The notes: generated by a model not told the origin, from the sequence alone. DNA of 64,000 nt from Bacillota bacterium (GCA_022702935.2 JAKIML020000070.1:1-64000), one strand, 5' to 3'. Counted from the first letter of the stretch, positions 25,105 to 34,355 are shown. A program made the numbers and translations.

Positions 25105-27153
25105 TTAAGCGCCCAATCTGAAGATGATGGTTTCAAGCATCTGGTTAACCACGTCGATAACCTTGGAATTAGCATTATAGGCGTATTTAAACTTGATCAT
25201 ATTGGTCATTTCCTCATCCAGGGAGACCCCCATAATGCTCTGGCGCATGGCATCGGCCTGCTGAACCAGAAGCTGATAGCTTTCCATCATGCCCGCGGCC
25301 TCATTGCCCTTGTTGCCCACATCCATAATGAGGTTCTGATAATAGGTATCCAGACTCAAGACCTTATTATTTCCGGTCATAAGCTCGGCATTGCGCAGGT
25401 TGGCAATGGCCAGGGCAATGGTATTGTCCCCGTTGGCATCTATGGTGGATGCGGCGATATAGTTCACATCCTTTAAGGCGTCGTTCACCTTAATATTGCC
25501 CATCTGAATGGGCATGGTAGAATTAGCGGCCTCAAAGAAGAGGCCCCCGTCCGCGCCCGTCAGGGTTTTCCCCGACAGATGCAGATAGTTGATTTCCCTT
25601 GCCATAATATTGATAAGCGCATTCAACTGCCGTTTCACCGAGGAGATGATGTTCAGGTTGTCGGGTACGGTGGACATTTTCATGTTCACATCCCCGTTGA
25701 TGTCCTTGGAGATTTGCTCCATCAGCCCTTTGTAGTCGGCAGTTCCGATATCATAGAGCTTACCGCCTGTCTGTTCGGCAAAAAAGCCCCAGCCTGCCTC
25801 GCCCGCATTGCCCTGATCATGATAGATGGGGTTGGTGGCGATGGAAACCGTCATACCAAGCTTCTTCAGGGTATTGAGATATTGGGTCGTATCATCACTG
25901 TCGGTGGTGGTCTCATCCCCATCAAGGCTCTCATTGGTAAAGACCATCAAGTATTTATTCACATCTTTGCCGTAGCTGTTGCTGTTGACGGCATTGATAA
26001 CATCGGCAAAATTATTGCTGTTGCCCGCATCGGGGGTATCGGGAATGGCACTGCACAGGGCAGCGGCATCCCTGCCGTAATTCACATTGGTCACAGCCCC
26101 CGACCCGCCAAAGAGAACCAGCCTCAGATTATAGTTGAGGCCTCTTTTTTCAAGATCCTTGGCCAGAGCCTCCACCTGATCCTTAACATTGGCCAGATAG
26201 GACGCACTGGTATCGGAGATATCCACGGCAATGGTCACATCGGCCGTGGTATTGGGAGAGCCATTGTCATAGCTGTCCTTGGCGCCATTGACCTCGCCCC
26301 TGGCCTCCAACAGGCCCTTGATAATCCCCTGGCCTACGTCAATATCAATATTTCCGTTGGGATCATACAGCTTGGGCGTATAGAAATGGGAATACTCCCC
26401 GTTGGGCTCAGCCACAAGGTTGGTGGATCTGCCCTTGCTGACTAAGTAATAGCCATCCAGAAGCACATCCATGCTCCCCTCCTGGGTATACCAGGTCTCG
26501 CACTTCACGAGCTTGGAAAGCTGGTCCACCAGATAATTTCTCTGATCCAGATAGTCGTTGGGCGAGTTGCCCGCTGCCACTGCACTCATGATATCCACAT
26601 TGAGTTTGGCAATCTTCTGGGTGATGGTATTGACCTCATCGATTTTAAGTTTAATTTCGTTGTTCAGATCACTCTGAAGCTTATCGATCTGGCTTCCCAC
26701 ATGATTGAGGTAATTGGCCAGAGAATCGGCCCGCTGCTTAACAAGGGCACGAATGGTGAGGCTCTCAGGGGCCTTGCTGAGCTCCTGGAAGGAATCCCAG
26801 AAGTTATTCATAGCCACCTGGAAGCCCTGCTTCATGGGCTCCCCTAAAATGCTCTCCAAATCGGTAACGGCCTTGTACCGGCTTTCCCAATAACCCAGGG
26901 CATTGCTCTCAGTCCGGAATATATTATCGTTAAAGATATGGCGGATCTGGCGGATTTCCTGGACATCACAGCCCATCTCCACCACCCAGTTATTGCCGTA
27001 ACTGCGTGTTGCAGCAGAGGCCATAATGGCACTTTGGCGTGAGAATCCGGGAGTTCCCAGGTTGGAAACATTATGACCGGTAACCTCCAGCGCCTTCTGG
27101 TTGGCAAATAAGCCTGACAACGCCGTATCCAATCCAAAAAAACTGATGGACAT
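25105..27153 (-). CDS. FlgK-type hook-associated protein with inserted vWA-like domain
   Basis: A 682-residue FlgK paralogue. Residues 1-290 are FlgK-like (TGHNVSNLGTPGFSRQ near 25; helical core; GIIKGLLEARGEVNG near 276), and residues 500-682 resume FlgK (INIMAREINYLHLSG; VSLDEEMTNMIKFKYAYNANSKVIDVVNQMLETII). Between them, about residues 304-485, is an alpha/beta domain resembling von Willebrand factor A: TIAVDISDTS gives a partial MIDAS (D311, S313, Thr at the fifth position), then LRLVLFGG and YLMVFTNES strands, with Asn where the metal-binding Asp of the third loop is expected. AGGAGG lies upstream of the ATG. It precedes normal flgK, so the cell may build a junction with two FlgK types or a modified one. 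Confidence 0.85.
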   Translation of the reverse strand: MSISFFGLDTALSGLFANQKALEVTGHNVSNLGTPGFSRQSAIMASAATRSYGNNWVVEMGCDVQEIRQIRHIFNDNIFRTESNALGYWESRYKAVTDLESILGEPMKQGFQVAMNNFWDSFQELSKAPESLTIRALVKQRADSLANYLNHVGSQIDKLQSDLNNEIKLKIDEVNTITQKIAKLNVDIMSAVAAGNSPNDYLDQRNYLVDQLSKLVKCETWYTQEGSMDVLLDGYYLVSKGRSTNLVAEPNGEYSHFYTPKLYDPNGNIDIDVGQGIIKGLLEARGEVNGAKDSYDNGSPNTTADVTIAVDISDTSASYLANVKDQVEALAKDLEKRGLNYNLRLVLFGGSGAVTNVNYGRDAAALCSAIPDTPDAGNSNNFADVINAVNSNSYGKDVNKYLMVFTNESLDGDETTTDSDDTTQYLNTLKKLGMTVSIATNPIYHDQGNAGEAGWGFFAEQTGGKLYDIGTADYKGLMEQISKDINGDVNMKMSTVPDNLNIISSVKRQLNALINIMAREINYLHLSGKTLTGADGGLFFEAANSTMPIQMGNIKVNDALKDVNYIAASTIDANGDNTIALAIANLRNAELMTGNNKVLSLDTYYQNLIMDVGNKGNEAAGMMESYQLLVQQADAMRQSIMGVSLDEEMTNMIKFKYAYNANSKVIDVVNQMLETIIFRLGA

Positions 27154-27170
27154 ACCCTTCCTCCTAACCC

Positions 27171-27677
27171 TTAATACTTAAGGTCCAGCATGCTGCGTTT
27201 GGTGTTCTGCGATAATTCCTGCCCGGTTTTCCCATAGAGCGGTACCGAAGGCTGTGGAGAGGAAATAAGCTGTATGCTGAAATCCAAGGTCTCCATAGCA
27301 TTCTCTATGAGCCTTTGATTATAGCTGTTCTGGACAGCAAGCTTTTGAATGAGCGGATTGAGCTTTAACCGCACTTCCTCCAGAGCCTTTTTATAGGGCT
27401 CCTCAACATAATCCTTCAGCTTCTCCAGGGTAAGGGTTTTATAATCAAGCTGGGCTGCTTCGCATATCTGCGACAGAAGCTGCTCCCGCACCTGGTTAAG
27501 CTTTAAGGTCTGCTCAGCGGCCTTTTTCTCTTCCTCATTAATGGCCATGAGCTGTTCTATATCATTCTTAATCAGGCAATCGGTCTTCCTCACTGCCAGC
27601 TTCAGGATGCCTGAATAGGTCTTGTATTCGTATTGCAGGGCCTTTATCAGGTTTTCTATCAATTTGGTTTCTATCAT
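27171..27677 (-). CDS. flgN: FlgN family flagellar export chaperone
   Basis: Chaperone for FlgK and FlgL. A 168-residue helical protein beginning MIETKLIENLIKALQYEYKTYSGIL, with a long helical hairpin (residues 1-120) and a C-terminal tail (LYGKTGQELSQNTKRSMLDLKY) of the kind that folds on client binding. The ATG at 27677 has GGGAGG upstream; the longer frame to 27731 runs into a promoter. Located between flgM and the FlgK-type genes, as in B. subtilis. Confidence 0.85.
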   Translation of the reverse strand: MIETKLIENLIKALQYEYKTYSGILKLAVRKTDCLIKNDIEQLMAINEEEKKAAEQTLKLNQVREQLLSQICEAAQLDYKTLTLEKLKDYVEEPYKKALEEVRLKLNPLIQKLAVQNSYNQRLIENAMETLDFSIQLISSPQPSVPLYGKTGQELSQNTKRSMLDLKY

Positions 27678-27721
27678 GGTCTTCCTCCCTTGTGGGGACG
27701 TCAATATAATCCTCACCCTAT

Positions 27722-27748
27722 TTATCGGCATGAATTAAAAACGGGATA
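27722..27748 (-). promoter_or_regulatory. Candidate sigma-D promoter before flgN
   Basis: A perfect sigma-D -10 element GCCGATAA on the minus strand (27729-27722), 45 bases before the flgN start. Fifteen bases upstream the -35 reads TATC rather than TAAA, so the match is incomplete. It follows directly on the flgM terminator, which makes a new start here sensible. Confidence 0.5.
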
Positions 27749-27772
27749 ACCCTTTTGGATTATCCCGTTTTT
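27735..27772 (-). terminator. Terminator after flgM
   Basis: Twelve-base perfect arms AAAACGGGATAA (27737-27748) and TTATCCCGTTTT (27760-27771) with an 11-base loop; T-rich on both sides. It lies 20 bases after the flgM stop and separates flgM from flgN. Confidence 0.85.
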
Positions 27773-27792
27773 CTACCTTCTGCTATAACTTC

Positions 27793-28071
27793 CTACAGAT
27801 TAAGTGTCTTAATCATTTTGTCGGCTATATCGCTGGATGAAACTGAGTAATTTCCATTTTCCATTTTTTGCAGAATCTCATTAACCCTATCTTCACGGAT
27901 ATCAGGAACCTGTCTTAATGCTTTCATAACAACATTAAAATCCTTAGCCGCTCCCGAAATGGTTAATTCATCCTTTTTCGAAGCAACCTTTCCCAATTTT
28001 GAGGTTCTGTCAACCTTATTTGTGCTGCCATAGATACCGGATACCTTGGGAATATTTCCCCAAATCTTCAT
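27793..28071 (-). CDS. flgM: Anti-sigma-28 factor FlgM
   Basis: Binds and holds sigma-D inactive until the hook is complete. 92 residues with the family C-terminal pattern: DELTISGAAKDFNVVMKALRQ, then IREDRVNEILQKMENGNYSVSSSDIADKMI. The ATG at 28071 has AGGAGAGGG upstream. A candidate sigma-D promoter upstream would give the usual feedback loop. Confidence 0.93.
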   Translation of the reverse strand: MKIWGNIPKVSGIYGSTNKVDRTSKLGKVASKKDELTISGAAKDFNVVMKALRQVPDIREDRVNEILQKMENGNYSVSSSDIADKMIKTLNL

Positions 28072-28164
28072 GTTTAATCCCTCTCCTAATAGTTCACATT
28101 CGCTGGAAGCTTACAGCAGATTAATCTTTTGTGAAGTGTCAGGATCTCTTACCTGTCGTTTTAT

Positions 28165-28191
28165 ATATCGTCAGGATTCTTTGGGCGCTTA
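28165..28191 (-). promoter_or_regulatory. Candidate sigma-D promoter of flgM
   Basis: Minus strand TAAG (28191-28188), 15-base spacer, GACGATAT (28172-28165). 10 of 12 positions match the sigma-D consensus. About 95 bases before the flgM start. Confidence 0.55.
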
Positions 28192-28237
28192 ACAGGCTTC
28201 AGAAATTTCCCAAGAATAAATTTACCAGTTTCTCTCC

Positions 28238-28666
28238 TTATTTATCTTTACGTTCTCCATGCAAATAGCGCAGCCCCACGTTGTCCTTATCTCTGCTGAC
28301 CTCGCTTCTCAGGACATCGTTGAGACTTCTTCCCGCATTGAGCATATCCCTTGCAAGGCGCTTCGAACACTCAATGCAGAAGCGGCCGCTTCTGATTCTG
28401 ACACCGCAGTTTTCGCATTGCAGGGTTATGGGGCTCTCGTCGGAAACCTCCAGCCTGCCTTCTCGTAAAAAGCGGTAGATCAAGGTTGTGGGTACTTCAG
28501 TCGCAGCGGATACCTCCTGAATGGTGGCTCCCGGGTAATCCTTAACAAAGCGTCTTACCTTTTCATAGTCCTCTTCCTCACGCTTTTTACATTCATCGCA
28601 GATCTGAGGCCCTAAGACATACATGAAAATCTTCTTACACCTTTTGCAGTTCCTGACTTCCGGCAT
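28238..28666 (-). CDS. yvyF: YvyF-type flagellar-operon zinc-ribbon protein (first copy)
   Basis: Conserved protein found between comF and flgM in Firmicutes. It has an N-terminal CKRCK/CDEC zinc site (near residues 7-27), a central HTH-like part (YPGATIQEVSAATEVPTTLIYRFL) and a second zinc ribbon (CENCGVRIRSGRFCIEC near 82-98). About 142 residues from the ATG at 28666, which has GGGGGAT upstream. Thought to be regulatory; mechanism unproven. A paralogue lies at the other end of the flagellar cluster (16463-16882). Confidence 0.85.
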   Translation of the reverse strand: MPEVRNCKRCKKIFMYVLGPQICDECKKREEEDYEKVRRFVKDYPGATIQEVSAATEVPTTLIYRFLREGRLEVSDESPITLQCENCGVRIRSGRFCIECSKRLARDMLNAGRSLNDVLRSEVSRDKDNVGLRYLHGERKDK

Positions 28667-28715
28667 AAAGTATCCCCCATTCAATATAATAACATATCAT
28701 ACATATTCTATATCG

Positions 28716-29408
28716 TCATTTTTCGACGATTGCTATAACCGCTGCATAAACAAAAGCCGCTCCCTTTTCATAGAGTATTTTAGCACAGAGATTGAGGGTC
28801 GTTCCAGTCGTTGACACATCATCTATCAACAATATATTCTTACCCGCTATAGCAGTATCATTAACCACATCAAAGGCACCCTCCAGATTCATAAGCCGCT
28901 CCTCGCGCTTAAGGCTGCTCTGGGGCCTGGTATAGCGGGTCTTTATCAAGAGATCCGAATATACGGGGATTTTCAAATGCCTGGACAGGCTTAGAGCCAT
29001 AAGCTCTGATTGGTTATAGCCTCTCTCCCGCTTCTTTCTCCTATGCATGGGCACCGGCAGAATCATATCCCAATCAGGCAAATAGGAAACCTTGTCCATT
29101 TCCTCATAAAGGAGATAGCCAAAGGTTTCGGACAATCTGGGCTGATGATTGAATTTCATGGCGTGAATGGCCGAGTCCAAGCCTTCATCATAATAATAGG
29201 CGGCAAAGAGCTGATGGATATAGGGCATGGACGGCATTTTCACAAACCCCTTCTCACAGCGGGGCAAAAGGGTATGGCAGCTTTCGCACAGCATGAGGGA
29301 AGCCTCTTCCCTTAAGAGGCTGTCACATATCATGCACTTGGCCGGGTAGACCAGGCGTATCACTCTTTCCAACAGAGAGGGTGGCTCAAGCCTGACTTCC
29401 TGTTTCAC
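28716..29408 (-). CDS. comFC: ComF-family phosphoribosyltransferase-like protein
   Basis: Competence-associated ComFC/GntX-type protein. N-terminal zinc ribbon (CMICD near residue 25, CESC near 41), then a phosphoribosyltransferase fold with a PRPP loop ILLIDDVSTTGTT near 198-210. 230 residues, normal. Starts at GTG (29408) with AGGAGCG upstream. The gene overlaps the end of recD2 by 23 bases, so the two are co-transcribed. Required for DNA uptake in competent Firmicutes; whether this organism is competent is not shown. Confidence 0.9.
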   Translation of the reverse strand: MKQEVRLEPPSLLERVIRLVYPAKCMICDSLLREEASLMLCESCHTLLPRCEKGFVKMPSMPYIHQLFAAYYYDEGLDSAIHAMKFNHQPRLSETFGYLLYEEMDKVSYLPDWDMILPVPMHRRKKRERGYNQSELMALSLSRHLKIPVYSDLLIKTRYTRPQSSLKREERLMNLEGAFDVVNDTAIAGKNILLIDDVSTTGTTLNLCAKILYEKGAAFVYAAVIAIVEK

Positions 29409-31605
29409 ACAAACGCTCCTTCAAACCGGAAAAACGTTCTTTTTCATTGATATTCCGTATCATTTCCTCCATGGTGGTGGGGCTGCCCACCAGCACCACC
29501 AGCTTTTTGGCCCTTGTGACCGCAGTATACAGAAGATTTCTGCAGGTCAAAGCCTTGGGAACCCCGTACAGGGGAATAATCACCGCGGGGAATTCACTGC
29601 CCTGGCTTTTATGAACAGTGATGGCATAGGCATGCTCCAGGTTGTCCAGTTGATCAAAGCGATACTCACAGGTCCGCTGGTCGTCAAAGCGAACAGTGAG
29701 AAGCTCGGATTTCATATCAATATCAATAATCAGTCCCAAATCCCCGTTATAGACCCCCAGGCCTTCAATCCAATCACCCTTTTCATCGGTGAGCACCCAG
29801 GGAAGGGTATAATCGTTTCGGATTTGCATGACCCTATCCCCCAGGCGGAAGGTTACACCGCCTGCCTCTTTTTGAGGCATCCCCTCTTTATAGGGATTAA
29901 GCCTGTCCTGAAGAAGGGCATTGAGATGGGCGACCCCCACGTCCCCCTTGCGCATGGGGGAAAGCACCTGGATGTCCTTAAAGGGATCCAGTCCAAAACG
30001 CTCGGGAATGATGGAATGGCAGAGATCCACCACACATCCGGCCACCTCGTCGCTGCCCAGCTTCTGTATAAAAAAGAAATCGCCTTCTTCCTGATTGATG
30101 GCCGGAATGAGCCCCTGATTGATAAGGTGGGCATTGGTGATGATCAGGCTTTGCTCGGACTGCCGGAATATGGTTTCCAGCTTTACTACAGGGAAACAGC
30201 CGCTGTCAATGATATCGGCCAGAACCTTACCCGGCCCCACCGAGGGAAGCTGGTCCGCATCCCCCACCAGTATCAGGCGGGCATTGGGCGGAAAGGCCTT
30301 TAACAGGGCATGGAGCAGAAGGATATCTATCATGGAGGCCTCGTCAATGATGATGACATCACTGGTTAAGGGGTTGTCCTCGTCACGCATGAAATGAGGC
30401 TTTTCATTGTCTTCAATACTATAGCCCACTTCCAGAAGCCGATGAATGGTCTTGGCTTCATACCCCGAGGTCTCGCTGATCCGTTTGGCGGCTCTGCCCG
30501 TGGGTGCGGCAAGAATCACCGAATAGCCCTTGGCCTCAAAGATATGAATCAGGCTTTTGATGATGGTGGTCTTACCCGTTCCGGGACCGCCCGTAATGAC
30601 TGAAACACCCTGGGACAGGGCGCACTTGACGGCTTTCTTCTGGATGGCGTCCATGATAATCCTGTGGCTTGCCTCATACTCGGCCAAAAGCCTGTCACAG
30701 TCCTTGAACCAGGATTCTTCCCGCTCCTGGTTAAGGGCCCATAGTTTTCTGGTACAATAGCGCTCAGCCTCAATCAGTTCCTGGGTATAGATTCTGTCCG
30801 GGTATTGCCGCTCGGCATAAATTCTCCCTTCCAGCATCAGGGCATCCAGCGCATCCAGAAGAAGCTCCTGGGAAGCCCGTGTCAGCTTCATCCCTTTTTT
30901 GACAAGTTCCTCCCTGAGGGTATAGGAATGGCCGTTGAGCATGGATGCGTTTAAGAGAAAGAGCAATGCGGTCTTGAGCCTTTCCTTGTAAAAGGGCTCA
31001 AAGCCCAGGGAAAAAGCAATCCGGTCACAGATTTGAAAGCTTAAGCCGATATCCGGCTCGGCAAGCCGATAGGGATTGCGTCTGATCTCCGATTCGGCCA
31101 GGGGCCCGAAGATCTTCCATATCTTCGACGCATAGGCTGCTGAAACCCCGTAATGCTGCACGAGCATGACCACGCCGCGCATATTCTCATGCTCCATGAA
31201 GGCCTGTCCAAACATAAGGGCCTTTTCGGGCGTGATCCCCTTGATTTCGGCAAGGCGGTAGGGCTCATTTTTCATAATCTCAAAGGTCTGCTCTCCAAAG
31301 GTTTCCACAATTTTCTCAGCCGTGGAAGGGCCAAGTCCTTTAATAAAGCCCCCGGCCAGATACTCCTTCATCTCCTCCTCACGGGTAGGAATCCGCCGCT
31401 GGCAGGAAACCACACGAAACTGGCGGCCATATTCGGCATGCTGGACAAACTCACCCGTGGCTTCCAGATTTTCACCCACGGCCAGCAGGGGCATAATCCC
31501 CACCAGCGTAACCACTTTCTGCCCCGATTTAAGATCACACACCGTATAGCCGTTCTTTTCATTGGTATAGCGTATGGATTTGATGACGCCGATGATTGTA
31601 TCCAC
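29386..31605 (-). CDS. recD2: RecD2-type 5'-3' DNA helicase
   Basis: Superfamily 1B helicase of the RecD2 type, acting without RecBC. An N-terminal OB-like domain and helix-hairpin-helix region (about residues 1-190) precede the motor: Walker A GGPGTGKTT near 338, Walker B IIDEASM near 418, GDADQLPSVGPG near 445, and C-terminal HKSQGSEF near 670. The start is taken as GTG at 31605 (MDTIIGVIKSIRY), with AAGGTGG 5 bases upstream, instead of the TTG at 31626. 739 residues, typical. Roles in mismatch repair and replication fork maintenance are known for B. subtilis RecD2. Confidence 0.94.
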   Translation of the reverse strand: MDTIIGVIKSIRYTNEKNGYTVCDLKSGQKVVTLVGIMPLLAVGENLEATGEFVQHAEYGRQFRVVSCQRRIPTREEEMKEYLAGGFIKGLGPSTAEKIVETFGEQTFEIMKNEPYRLAEIKGITPEKALMFGQAFMEHENMRGVVMLVQHYGVSAAYASKIWKIFGPLAESEIRRNPYRLAEPDIGLSFQICDRIAFSLGFEPFYKERLKTALLFLLNASMLNGHSYTLREELVKKGMKLTRASQELLLDALDALMLEGRIYAERQYPDRIYTQELIEAERYCTRKLWALNQEREESWFKDCDRLLAEYEASHRIIMDAIQKKAVKCALSQGVSVITGGPGTGKTTIIKSLIHIFEAKGYSVILAAPTGRAAKRISETSGYEAKTIHRLLEVGYSIEDNEKPHFMRDEDNPLTSDVIIIDEASMIDILLLHALLKAFPPNARLILVGDADQLPSVGPGKVLADIIDSGCFPVVKLETIFRQSEQSLIITNAHLINQGLIPAINQEEGDFFFIQKLGSDEVAGCVVDLCHSIIPERFGLDPFKDIQVLSPMRKGDVGVAHLNALLQDRLNPYKEGMPQKEAGGVTFRLGDRVMQIRNDYTLPWVLTDEKGDWIEGLGVYNGDLGLIIDIDMKSELLTVRFDDQRTCEYRFDQLDNLEHAYAITVHKSQGSEFPAVIIPLYGVPKALTCRNLLYTAVTRAKKLVVLVGSPTTMEEMIRNINEKERFSGLKERLCETGSQA

Positions 31606-31633
31606 TCTTCCACCTTGAGAAAGCAAACCGCTT

Positions 31634-31975
31634 CTATTCCTTCTCTGTTATCATACAATAGGACAAAGCGTCAGGCAACACTTCAAGGGGATACTGCCTC
31701 CCCAGCTCCTCAATCATACGCTGGGTTTCGGGATGATGGGCCGATGAAACAATATAGACCTTTCCGTCGGTCCCGAGCCTTCGGGGAATCTCATCCAAAA
31801 AGATGAGACGGATAATGCCTTCAAGTTTTGATTCAGAATTTTCGGGTATATATATAATGAGCTTGATATCTGAATCCATGGGTTTATTTCTATGGTCGCA
31901 CAAGAAATACCTGATGGTGGATGACACACCAATAAACGCAAAGATAGACAAGATGGTCAGTACTAAAGCCTCCAT
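31634..31975 (-). CDS. Small membrane-anchored hypothetical protein
   Basis: Not recognised. 113 residues with one N-terminal membrane segment (MEALVLTILSIFAFIGVSSTI) followed by a soluble domain of about 80 residues (LIIYIPENSESKLEGIIRLIFLDE, GKVYIVSSAHHPETQ) that suggests a small alpha/beta fold. The ATG at 31975 has GGAG upstream; the frame to 31999 lacks one. It ends 28 bases before recD2 and is probably first in that transcript. Divergent from the HD-GYP gene. Confidence 0.6.
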   Translation of the reverse strand: MEALVLTILSIFAFIGVSSTIRYFLCDHRNKPMDSDIKLIIYIPENSESKLEGIIRLIFLDEIPRRLGTDGKVYIVSSAHHPETQRMIEELGRQYPLEVLPDALSYCMITEKE

Positions 31976-32063
31976 AGTCAGCGCTCCTATGCCAGACAAA
32001 ACCTTTAGTGCTTAAATCATCATATGAGTTTAGTTCACATTCTGTTAAGGGTGGAGGGTCACT

Positions 32064-33116
32064 ATGCTGAAACTGGCGCTGAGTGAAGTGATGCCGGGTA
32101 TGAAGCTCGCTCAGGACGTGGTGCTGGATGATGGGAGAATCCTTCTTTTGAAGGGTTTCACCATTAAGCCTCGTTACATTCAAAAGCTCGAAGCCTACAA
32201 GGTCCCCTACATCTATGTGGATGAGGGCTTCTTTGCCTCTGAGGAAGTCAATGAAGAGCGCATTTATGAGGACGCCTTCCATACCATCAAGGAGATTATG
32301 GAAGGTATCCGCATGGACGAACATGTGGATGTGGATACGCTGAAGCAGACCGTCAATGATATGGTTCAGCACATCATGAATGACGACATGATCTTTATGA
32401 CCCTCACCGGCATCCGGGATATCGATAATTACACCTTCCTGCATTGCGTGGATGTTTGCATCTACTCGGTCATCACGGCGAAGGTCATGAACCTGAGCGA
32501 GGATGACATCCATGAAATTGGCCTGGCGGCCATACTCCATGATATTGGAAAATGTAAAACACCCCTCTCCATTCTCAATAAGCCGGGCAAACTCACTCCT
32601 GATGAGTTTGAGGTCATGAAACGGCATACCCTCAAGGGTATGGAAATTGTCAATCAGCTTCCCGGTCTCAATCCGCGCATTGCCAAGATTGTCTGCCAGC
32701 ATCATGAGAAATGGGATGGCACCGGTTATCCCTTTGGACTGAAATCCTTCGACATCGAGTTGGCCGCGCGCATTATCAGCATTGCCGATGTCTATGACGC
32801 CTTAACCGCTAACCGGGTCTACCGCAAGCGCTTTATGCCCCATGAGGCCGCCGAGTATCTTATGGCCCAGAATGAGACCCAGTTTGATCCCAAGGTCATG
32901 AAGTATTTCATTGACAGCATTGCCGTATATCCTCAGGATGTTATTGTTCTTCTCAATACCGGAGAAATCGCCCGGGTTCTGCCCTGCCGGGGCATCCGGT
33001 CCATGCGGCCCGTGGTATCGGTCATTACCCGCAAGGACGGACCGCCCATTCTGGAGCCTTACGAAATCGATTTGCGGAGCAATCCCACCGTGTTTGTTGT
33101 GGATATTATAAGCTGA
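32064..33116 (+). CDS. HD-GYP domain protein (putative cyclic-di-GMP phosphodiesterase)
   Basis: 350-residue cytosolic protein with an N-terminal helical region typical of clostridial HD-GYP proteins (DVVLDDGRILLLKGFTI near residue 18) and a C-terminal HD-GYP domain: HDIGK at 159-163, HHEKWDGTGYP at 213-223. Members hydrolyse c-di-GMP or cGAMP, so this may adjust the switch between motility and attachment. There is no recognisable receiver or sensor domain. GGTGGAGGG precedes the ATG. It is one of few plus-strand genes and stands alone, with a terminator shared with metK. Confidence 0.85.
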   Translation: MLKLALSEVMPGMKLAQDVVLDDGRILLLKGFTIKPRYIQKLEAYKVPYIYVDEGFFASEEVNEERIYEDAFHTIKEIMEGIRMDEHVDVDTLKQTVNDMVQHIMNDDMIFMTLTGIRDIDNYTFLHCVDVCIYSVITAKVMNLSEDDIHEIGLAAILHDIGKCKTPLSILNKPGKLTPDEFEVMKRHTLKGMEIVNQLPGLNPRIAKIVCQHHEKWDGTGYPFGLKSFDIELAARIISIADVYDALTANRVYRKRFMPHEAAEYLMAQNETQFDPKVMKYFIDSIAVYPQDVIVLLNTGEIARVLPCRGIRSMRPVVSVITRKDGPPILEPYEIDLRSNPTVFVVDIIS

Positions 33117-33160
33117 AAAAAGGGACAGCGCTTTAAAACCAAAGCATCGTCCCTTTTCTT
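33116..33160. terminator. Bidirectional terminator between the HD-GYP gene and metK
   Basis: Arms AAAAGGGAC (33117-33125) and GTCCCTTTT (33149-33157) with an inner GCTTT/AAAGC pairing. T-runs occur on both strands, so it can end both converging transcripts. Confidence 0.8.
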
Positions 33161-33170
33161 GTTTCATGAA

Positions 33171-34355
33171 TTAAAGACCGGCTTCTTTCTTAAGAAGATC
33201 CACCTTGTCCAACCTCTCCCAGGTGAAGTCGGGATCATTTCTTCCGAAATGGCCGTAAGCGGCTGTTTTTCTGTATATGGGCCTTCTTAAATCCAGCATC
33301 CTGATAATGCCTGCGGGCCTCAAATCAAAGAGCTTGGTGACAATTTTGGAGATTTGATCATCGGGGATCTTTCCGGTGCCAAAGGTATCAATAAGCACCG
33401 ATACAGGATGGGCAACACCTATGGCATAGGCAAGCTGAACCTCAACCTTGTCGGCAATACCCGCCGCCACAATGTTCTTGGCCACATAACGGGCAGCGTA
33501 GGCGGCTGAACGGTCTACCTTGGTAGGATCCTTGCCCGAGAAGGCACCGCCGCCGTGGCGACCCATTCCGCCATAGGTGTCCACAATGATCTTACGGCCT
33601 GTAAGTCCTGAGTCCCCCTGGGGCCCGCCAATCACAAAGCGCCCCGTAGGATTGATAAAGTATTTGGTTTGGTCATCCAAAAGTTCTGCAGGAATGACGG
33701 GCTTGATCACATGCTCAATCATATCCCGCTCAATCTGGTCATGCTCCACTTCAGGCCCGTGCTGAGTGGAGATAACAATGGTGTCCACGCGTACGGGTTT
33801 GTCCCCCTCGTATTCCACCGTCACCTGGCTCTTGCCGTCGGGACGCAGATAGTCCAGGATACCCTGCTTGCGTACAAAGGCAAGCCGCTGTGTCAGCTTA
33901 TGGGCCAGAGAGATGGGCATGGGCATGTACTCGGGAGTTTCGTTGCAGGCAAAGCCAAACATCATACCCTGGTCCCCTGCGCCAATGGCCTCAATCTCAT
34001 CGTCCATGGCCTTTTTCTTATGCTCCAGGGCTTCATCAACTCCCATGGCAATATCGGCCGACTGCTCGTCAATGGAGGTGATAACGGCACAGGTATCGCA
34101 GTCAAAACCGAACTTGGCTCTGTCGTAGCCAATCTCACGGATGGTCTGCCGGACGATCTTGGGAATATCCACATAGCAATTGGTGGTGATTTCTCCCATG
34201 ACCAGCACCATACCGGTGGTCACGGCAGTCTCACAGGCCACACGGGCCATGGGGTCCTGCTCCAGTATGGCATCCAGCACACTGTCGGAAATATTGTCAC
34301 AAATCTTATCGGGATGTCCCTCGGTAACTGACTCAGAAGTAAATAATCTTCTCAT
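33171..34355 (-). CDS. metK: S-adenosylmethionine synthetase
   Basis: Makes SAM from methionine and ATP. Signatures: [12 protein letters not shown] near residue 14, [12 protein letters not shown] near 125, and [19 protein letters not shown] near 265. 394 residues, standard. AAAGGAG precedes the ATG. It is controlled by a SAM-I riboswitch in its leader, giving direct feedback from its product. Confidence 0.98.
   Translation of the reverse strand: MRRLFTSESVTEGHPDKICDNISDSVLDAILEQDPMARVACETAVTTGMVLVMGEITTNCYVDIPKIVRQTIREIGYDRAKFGFDCDTCAVITSIDEQSADIAMGVDEALEHKKKAMDDEIEAIGAGDQGMMFGFACNETPEYMPMPISLAHKLTQRLAFVRKQGILDYLRPDGKSQVTVEYEGDKPVRVDTIVISTQHGPEVEHDQIERDMIEHVIKPVIPAELLDDQTKYFINPTGRFVIGGPQGDSGLTGRKIIVDTYGGMGRHGGGAFSGKDPTKVDRSAAYAARYVAKNIVAAGIADKVEVQLAYAIGVAHPVSVLIDTFGTGKIPDDQISKIVTKLFDLRPAGIIRMLDLRRPIYRKTAAYGHFGRNDPDFTWERLDKVDLLKKEAGL

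Noticed and set aside
25579-26445. Plus-strand frame of 288 codons opposite the vWA-FlgK gene
   Set aside because: Antisense shadow; no ribosome binding site or domain.
33669-34331. Plus-strand frame opposite metK
   Set aside because: Antisense to a very conserved gene, His/Gly-rich shadow.
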